In this document: in pieces, positions 57,206-64,000 of the stretch
How positions within the stretch are numbered: the stretch's first letter is position 1
Layout: the number at the start of each line of letters is the position of its first letter
Assembly (NCBI GenBank): GCA_002633005.1
Contig: NMRA01000501.1
Coordinates: 150,550 to 214,549 of the forward strand
Length of the DNA stretch: 64,000 bases
Direction: 5' to 3'
Source: Phoronis australis
Taxonomy: Eukaryota; Phoronida; Phoronidae
The notes under the pieces: model-generated
The model's input: only the letters and a program-made list of their open reading frames with translations
What the model was told of the DNA's origin: nothing
The model's database searches: none
Made by a program: the position numbers and the translations under genes

Positions 57206-59469
57206 AATTTCCCAGAAACACTGCAAGGATAGAAATTCCCTAAAACTGGTTGTAATTGTCTACTTCAAGTTGTATCAACCAAGAACACGTATACACGTTT
57301 TAGAAAATGGAAAAAAGGTGTTGGCCTGTATTTATTTCTTCATGATTGCGCCGTCACAAATAAATCTGTGTAACTGTTGGTCAAACCTCAGTGATACTCT
57401 TCGTGTTTATCCTAAGTGGAAAACTAATTGCGTACATTTTGACACTCTATTGTCTCAAAATTTAAACCATTGTATCATACAACCTGTGTCAAAATACAGC
57501 AGTGATTGGGTGGATTCAGAATTTTTTAACAAAGTAGGCACAATGTTAATCTTTATACCAATATACCCCCTTGGATCTGCCCATCATGCATGGAATCGCA
57601 AATTTTTCCATCAATAACATTTAGAATGACAAGGGTAACAAAAACTTTTAACCTCAGAAACAACACATTGAGATGCCATTCCAAACAGGTTCCAATTTAT
57701 TCCAAATATCATAATGGTATTGCATACTAAAAACTCACACCCAACAAAAACAAAACTGCCATTAAGAGGCGCCACAGTAATCGGCCGTCCAAAAGTCGTT
57801 GGTATATGCCCTCTTCCAGTGAGAAGATATCTGTCAATTAACATAATTATCTTAAGAGTGGCTAGGCCAACAGAGAAGGCGATGCCAAAACCAACTAAAG
57901 AATAACAACAGCCACTCACAACCAGTTACCATGGCGTGTACAAACAACACATTGTTCGCATGTTCTTTAAAACTTCATGTACTCAAAAAACTTTGTCTGC
58001 AACAGCTCAGTAAGTAACAAAGCTTTTAGGAAATGTGCTTCAAGAAAAAAATGCCAGTCTGCTAAGGCTATTTTTGCACAATTTTGCTGTTCTTCCTTTA
58101 AGCTAATCTGACAGCTTGTAGACAATGGACTAAGGTAACATAACAGACACAGTAACAAGCTAAGTCCATTTCCTGTTGATGAATCCATTCGAGCTGGCCA
58201 CTGCTGAAGAACATGGTTTGCTAATGTCGACTTCAGGGTTCAACTCATTTCATGTTTTTTACTTTGGCAAGTTAATACTAAAAACTTGACACATATTTAT
58301 AGGGACTAAATGAGCTGAACAATTGTTTCTGCTATTAAATCTCCCCTGCAATGTTGTTTTATTTTAATTATATTTTCAGTTCAAAACACAGTTGCACAGG
58401 GCTTCGAAGGTATGATTATATGCGAACTAAGAAAAATACAAATAATTATTTTTTCATTTAAAAAATCATCAACGACCATCCACTCCTTTTCAGAAATTTT
58501 GGCCAGGAATTCAAACAAATTCCATCATTGAAAGCTCAAAAGGCCAAAAATTACATAATTGGTCCTAAGTGTCCGGTCATTTTGAAAACTGCAGTTAAAT
58601 GCTACACAATACACGGGCACGACGCCCCACTATCGTCCATCAGCAAGATGGCGGACCACTTCGCACAACGAAAACCACGTGATGTCAACTCTAGTTATAT
58701 TTATCTCATTGGTTCAAATCTCTATCTAATGTGGTAGTTTGGCAAAAATCCAAAAAATTTTCGAGAAAATTGAAAATTTGCCGTTTTTTTTGAAATTGAA
58801 AGTCAAATAACTCGAAAACGGTAAGTCTGAGAAATACGCTCTCGCAGACTTTTTGAAAGGCCATACTTCAAGNTTGTCACCTCTGTGGTCACAGGTGATT
58901 TGTCAACCGTTGGAGAGAAATTTTCAATCACAAAGGGGATTTTTAGGCCTCATGGCCGGGAATTTCGCGTGATTTTTCAATATTTTTGAGAGGGGAATGG
59001 GGCCGATATTTGGTCCCAAAATTGAGAGATTGAGGGCCCTGTCCTTTTTGTGTAGAAAAATGCATCGCACTTCAACCCATAGTCATGAAAACACAGCCTG
59101 CTGGCCGGAGATCCGGTCCTCGTTGCTATATAGTGGCGCCGGGCATCCACTGAGTCCGAGATGCGACAAATTATGATTCGAAAACAGTTATAAATTTTAC
59201 ACGGACATATTTTCCTTCGTCGCGGCGTATGGCAAGGACCCAACGCTTTCGAACCCCAACGTCCTTAGGGATTGTAAAACAGAGTGTCCGCATTTTTTCT
59301 AGCTGTTCGAGCAATGCGGAGTACAACTACGCGAATAAGCCACCAGACCTATCGTAGCGAGCCTCGTTTTGGAACGCGCCTCCTGTCGGCGTGAATAGGG
59401 TCTATTCTCCACCCCCAATAATTTATACGTGCGCATGCGTTCAAACAAGATGTCTAGCTGCTGCTAGAT

Positions 59470-59775
59470 TTCGCCATTGCTTTGTTTGTATCAAAGGTCA
59501 AATGTTACATTTTTCATATAAGGGAAATGTGCTACTTCTACGTCATGCCGTAACAAATAAGTGGAGGTGCTTTGCCGCACAGGAGAAAAATCAACGAAGA
59601 GACGAGCAGTTGAGAAATAGTTTTTTTTTAATGTTGAAACTAAAGAAAAAATGCTTTGACAACAACAGAAATTTAAAATCTTTACGAACAAACGGTGAAA
59701 ATTGCTGGTGGACACTTTGACTTCAGTTTCAGTGGCAGAAAATCACCTCAGTGGCAGAGAATTACTTTGAACGAT
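59470..59775 (+). repeat. Second, decayed copy of the repeat-borne frame at 27364-27771
   Basis: It aligns with the complement of 27400-27690. Relative to that copy it has indels, including a poly(T) tract near 59620, which break the frame. Upstream similarity extends to about 59430. Confidence 0.5.
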
Positions 59776-60098
59776 GCAGTTGAATATGTTTTAAACGTTC
59801 TATGCCATTTTATGACAGTATTTTACACATGTGGCATATTACACATGTACTTTGCTTCGAGAGGCATCTAGATTCCAAGTTCACCCACGGCAGCTGAGCA
59901 AGAATCTCCCAGTCCAAGAGCAAGTTTACAACATTTAGCAAAGGCACTTTCAAGACAGTCATGATCTTGAAATCCTCAGATTTCAGCATCGTTACTAGTT
60001 GAGAGGAAATATTGTGGTCATTTTTTTGCTGGTCTAGTAACTCGTTACACCACTGCGTGCACAGAAGCACGGACTGCAACTATTTTGGTGTTATACTC

Positions 60099-60374
60099 AT
60101 GCGCGAACCCAGCCAAAAATATGGGGGCTCGAATTTCTCGGTACGGGGACCTTTTACTGCGAGGACTAAAAAAACGGAGCCACTAGGTTCAGGCTTACGA
60201 ATTGTGCATCTGCGCCGATTTTCTGTGTTCTTTGTGGACTTTTGTGTCGTTTACTCGGACTTTTGTTTCACTGAGGCGGACTTTTTGTCCGATTAGCCAA
60301 ATTGAGGTCTCATTCGGGTGGGCTCGGGGGGCTCCAATGAGCCCCCCGAGCCCACCGCCCCCGGGTGCGCCCAT
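60099..60374. repeat. GGGGGCTCG-family element, copy 3, with terminal inverted repeats
   Basis: It starts ATGCGCGAACCCAGCC and ends CGGGTGCGCCCAT, an imperfect terminal inverted repeat. Near its right end is a perfect 18-bp GC-rich stem with a CAAT loop (60317-60356). A fourth partial end, reversed, lies at about 21613-21662 and runs into an assembly gap. Confidence 0.65.
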
Positions 60375-60942
60375 GATACATGTACGCTCACAACATCTGC
60401 ATCATCCTGTGAAAAAGTTGCTAATGTGACTTTCAATTATTGCAACATTATGCGGACCACTCTTTAGATCCACTGCATAATATTTCAGGCGACAGGCAGT
60501 CGGGGTGCAGTCGCGAAATGATGAAAATTATTATGCAAAACATGAAAATGTGCATATGTTTTTTTCTTGACAGACTGAAAAACTGTTTTCAATTTTTTGC
60601 TCCGATTAAAAACTGTTTACAGGCTTTGGAAGAGCTGACAGGTAGTTATTGCTTCAATCCAAGCTCATAGCGTTGTTTGCTTCGGCGGGTAAGTTTCAGA
60701 GGACGAGTTTCGTGCATATATTCAGCTTCAGCAAAAGATGCCATTGCTTTAGATAGACAATACACTTGCAAAGCAAGTTTAATGCAGCTTTCTTCGCAAG
60801 TGTACACCAGAAAATATTTTTATGGTAATTAAGCCACTTATGGGTAAAGTCTGTCTCATTTTTTTCTTTCTCATAGTGAAAAAGGGTTTCATGGCTTGGG
60901 AAGAACCGACCACGCCAACTAAGTTGCTTGTCACAACGGCCT

Positions 60943-61340
60943 TGTTCATGAAAAGAATGCTACATTGACACCCTAACCGGTCAAGATTGCGCACCTCAGA
61001 ATCTGCCGGTTCAGATCAAAAACACCATGCTGTGTTCGTTAATTAAATCGCCTCAGGTTGCTGATGTTATCGTTCTCTAGGTAATTAGACCGTAATAAAA
61101 CATTGCGGTCGACAACAGTGTTTTTTTTTTTAATAGATCGTGAAAAGCACACGTGATTAGCTTTTTAATTTTGAAAATTGGACAAGAAATGTGACTTTTA
61201 GAACCTAAAACGTTTAATTTTGCAATAATATGTTCCTCATTAATTCTGCTCGGTGTGCATCATAATTGGGCACCTAACCAAACCACCAGGCAGCAGTTGG
61301 ATTTTGAGGTAAGCTAAGTGTCATCGTGCAATTTTTGACA
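60943..61340. repeat. Dispersed repeat, copy 2 of 2
   Basis: This is the partner of the repeat at 18706-19150, same orientation. Both begin with a CATGAAAAGAAT block and end after a GAGGTAAGC(C/T)AAGTGTCATC block. The internal poly(T) tract differs. Confidence 0.65.
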
Positions 61341-64000
61341 TGTCCAGTACAGTTGGCAAGGCAATGTGGCTGTTTTTTTAGTGTAACCAGGTTCAGTTCA
61401 AACAAAAGTTATGAACACTAGGACGTTGTATCGGAAGAGCAAATACACATTCGTCTTTGAAAGGAGTTGTGTTTTTAACACCAGAGCATGGATTGTACCA
61501 ACAACACAGATCATTTAATTCCTATGAATCCAAGACACTTTGTTTCGACCTCAAACAATTAATTTGGAGTTATACGGGGAAGGGTTCTACTCAAATTATA
61601 ACATTTTTCACTTCCGAAAATGCCTATCGACAGAACTGCGAAAGTAGTGTGATAGTACAGCGATTGTTAAAAAGCTAGTCTGGGACGACCTTTACTCTCT
61701 GAGATGGTTAAAATACGTGAGGGACAATTGAACCTACAGGTATGACAAATCGATTAAATGGTTTCGGGTAATACTGCCAATATTAAAGATTGTTTTCCGG
61801 TCATCTGCCTTACTGGATAAATAAGACGATATTGATCGACGTTTTCAGGAAACGTCCATAGCATGTGTATGCATTAATGTACACATTGTCGAGTGCAGTT
61901 TTGAAACCAAAGCATAAACTTTTAAAAGACCGACTTCAAGAAGCAAATCCATACGACAGAAATGTACATGCCAATTCTTTTTCCAACAGGACAAATAATG
62001 GACACGAATAATGAGCTCAGCAAACAAAACGTATTATGCAAAAGCCTCTAAATGTGTTTGTCGAAGCAAAATAACAACTGAGGTTCACTGAAAATCAATG
62101 GGTAAACGCATGCTTGTACACAAGCTACTGCTATTAAATATAAAGCATCGGTTATTTGTTTGAACAAAAATGTTTAAACATGTGTAGATAGGTAAAGTAC
62201 TCAATATACCGCTTCTTACTTGCCATCTAGTTGACAACACTCAAAGTCACTTTGATAGCGTCACGTGTACGAAGAAATCAAATCTGGAGCGTCTCCTCAA
62301 TGAAATCTAGGATCGGCCAAAAACATACATGTAGGTGGTTCTAGTCTCTGTTTTTTGAAACTGAGTCGGTGGTGCGGTACACTTTAATTAGTTGCTCACA
62401 CTTTCAAAAATGAAATCAACTTGAAAGAGCAAAACTGATGCGGTACTTGTCTCGTGCTTTTACTCGTCCTTGACAAATCATGGGTTTCCAAACCTTCTTT
62501 ACTCTTGCCCCCGTGCATCTCGAAAAACACCAGGGGGCGTTATGTACTCAAGCAGTAAATAATAGACACTTATCCTAATTAAGTCACTCTACCTTGATAG
62601 CTCCTTAACGACTTGAGATAAATTTCTGAAAATTCACTTAAGTCATTCTCCAGTTCGCAAATTTTAAATCTTACGGATTAAAAAAGCACATTAAGAGGTC
62701 AAATTTCCAAAATTATATTTCTCACGCAGTTTCAAAGAGCTACTTTTGAGTTTCAGAGCACAAGGTGTAAAACAACATACTCATCACAGATAAATCTTTC
62801 CTTAGAAACTCAGTCACCCTTTCAATTTTCTTATGGTAAAGGCCACTTACGAGTAACATAAATAAAACTTAGACCTAAACATTTTTTTAAAAATATAAGA
62901 ATACGATTTGCACAAATTTTGAGGTCAACCAGTGCATTTATCATGTAATTGCGTGCGTGTTTCCTCTGACAGTTTGATTTCCCCTTCCTCTGACATTCTA
63001 CTGCGTCACCAATGGGAAGTTTGTTATACTCAAAGTTAGCTACATCCTGAGAAGTGGACTGTCTGTTTGTTTTAAAGGTACATGTAGCTGTGCTTTGTGT
63101 TTTTGCGTGGATGGAGAGAGAATGATTAAATCCAGTAATAAATTTATATATTAAAGTCCTTCTCTCACGCGTTGTTAACCCTTATTACATGGTTAGAAGA
63201 TGTTATAAGGATCCAAGAAGTACCTACCCCATATCTAATACACGATCCGTACTCGAAAACAGTTTAAACGAACGCGCCACTCACGATTCGCACCCGAAGA
63301 AACACCGCCATTTTGAACTTGCCGCGAACCCGGAAGTACAATTCATTCAGGAACCCAGGCCGAGAAAACGCCGTCAGTGCGACTCGAGCAGTGCCTGTAC
63401 TGTTACCAGCCAGCAAACGGGGATAAAATGATCGATAGCGCGCCTTAATTTTAATAAAATCAAACTACAGACAATTTTATCGAATTTGCTGAAGAAATGT
63501 GGCGAATAAATTTTGACAGAAATTATTTTGCCAGACTCAGGACCGCAGCTTATCGGACCCGGTGCGGATCGAGACCAGACACTGGCGAACGGTAAATGCA
63601 TGCGGTTGCAAGCTGTTTTGTCGAAGTAAAATGGTCAAATGATAAATGCTGCATATATTCAAGGGTAGTTTCAGACACTTGCATGAAATTACGGGCTGGT
63701 TAGTCCTGTGTCACACTGCCGCGGCAGACCTTAGTTAGCCTCAGTCACCAGCTACCAGTGAAGACTATAGTCAAAATACAGCTTGTTAGTAGGCCTATAC
63801 AGCTTTGCGCCAAGACTACCCTTAGGCCTAACTGGTCGCTGGCCACAAACACAAAAAACACGAAAATTGAACAAAGTTTCTTTTTTGTAGCAACGTTTGT
63901 CAAAATGTATCAACGTTAAATCTTCACAAATTACAAAGTAGCCGATTGAACATGCCTTTCAGTTCAGCAAAAGTCGACATTGTAGGTGCCGCCAGAAATG
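61341..64000. other. No supported gene at the right edge
   Basis: AT-rich sequence with scattered short frames. A frame at 63189-63431 (80 codons, ending in an Arg-rich, Gln-rich segment) sits in a CpG-richer patch and could be a first exon, but nothing supports it further. Confidence 0.35.

Larger units (their letters stand above)
55461..58712. repeat. Large near-identical inverted repeat around an assembly gap
   Basis: Arm 55461-56070 is the reverse complement of 58104-58712 with very few differences. The left arm stops exactly at the N run (56071-56824), so its true inner end is hidden. The outer end coincides with the right end of the 3.9-kb transposon. Both arms carry an open frame beginning MDSSTGNGLSLLLCLLCYL, which looks like a signal peptide but has no recognised continuation. 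The central part holds MITE copy 3 and sequence without a recognised gene (57208-58103). Confidence 0.8.

Overview
This window is animal nuclear DNA from a draft assembly. It has two runs of N (21663-21877 and 56071-56824) and three single Ns. About 60% of the sequence is A+T, the genes are broken into short exons by kilobase introns, and dispersed repeats fill much of the rest. The domain repertoire (kringle, thrombospondin type-1, PAN/Apple, contactin-associated-protein-like fibrinogen domain), the hAT, THAP, P2X7-like and Penelope-like remnants, and a large excess of the palindrome TACATGTA suggest an anthozoan cnidarian, perhaps a stony coral. That assignment is inference; no rRNA or mitochondrial marker is present.

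Two protein-coding genes can be assembled exon by exon, with splice sites and phases that agree. On the + strand, nine exons between 13336 and 38467 encode the C-terminal ~557 residues of a membrane receptor or adhesion protein: one kringle split over two exons, six thrombospondin type-1 repeats each on its own phase 1-1 exon, one transmembrane helix and a ~50-residue cytoplasmic tail. Its N-terminus is not certain; a signal-peptide exon at 5619-5678 is a candidate. On the - strand, six exons from 49674 down to 40637 join into a complete reading frame of 409 codons: signal peptide, PAN/Apple domain, one fibronectin type III domain split over two exons, and a fibrinogen-like domain of the contactin-associated-protein type. 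This protein looks secreted. The two genes converge, with poly(A) signals about 1.3 kb apart, and both products would act at the cell surface or in the extracellular matrix.

Layout: 1-5.6 kb holds no supported gene but has a strong short hairpin. 5.6-13.3 kb has the candidate signal exon, a foldback element, a SINE and small MITEs. 13.3-38.5 kb is the kringle/TSP1 gene; its introns carry an antisense hAT transposase pseudogene, a Penelope-like fragment, a 1-kb MITE with an embedded tRNA-like segment, a SINE and a second foldback element. 38.9-40.2 kb separates the two 3' ends. 40.6-49.7 kb is the PAN/FN3/fibrinogen-like gene; its first intron carries THAP and P2X7-like remnants. 49.7-64 kb has no supported host gene. 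It holds a putative 3.9-kb DNA transposon (51541-55458), a nested MITE, a ~610-bp near-identical inverted repeat around an assembly gap (55461-58712), and further dispersed repeats.
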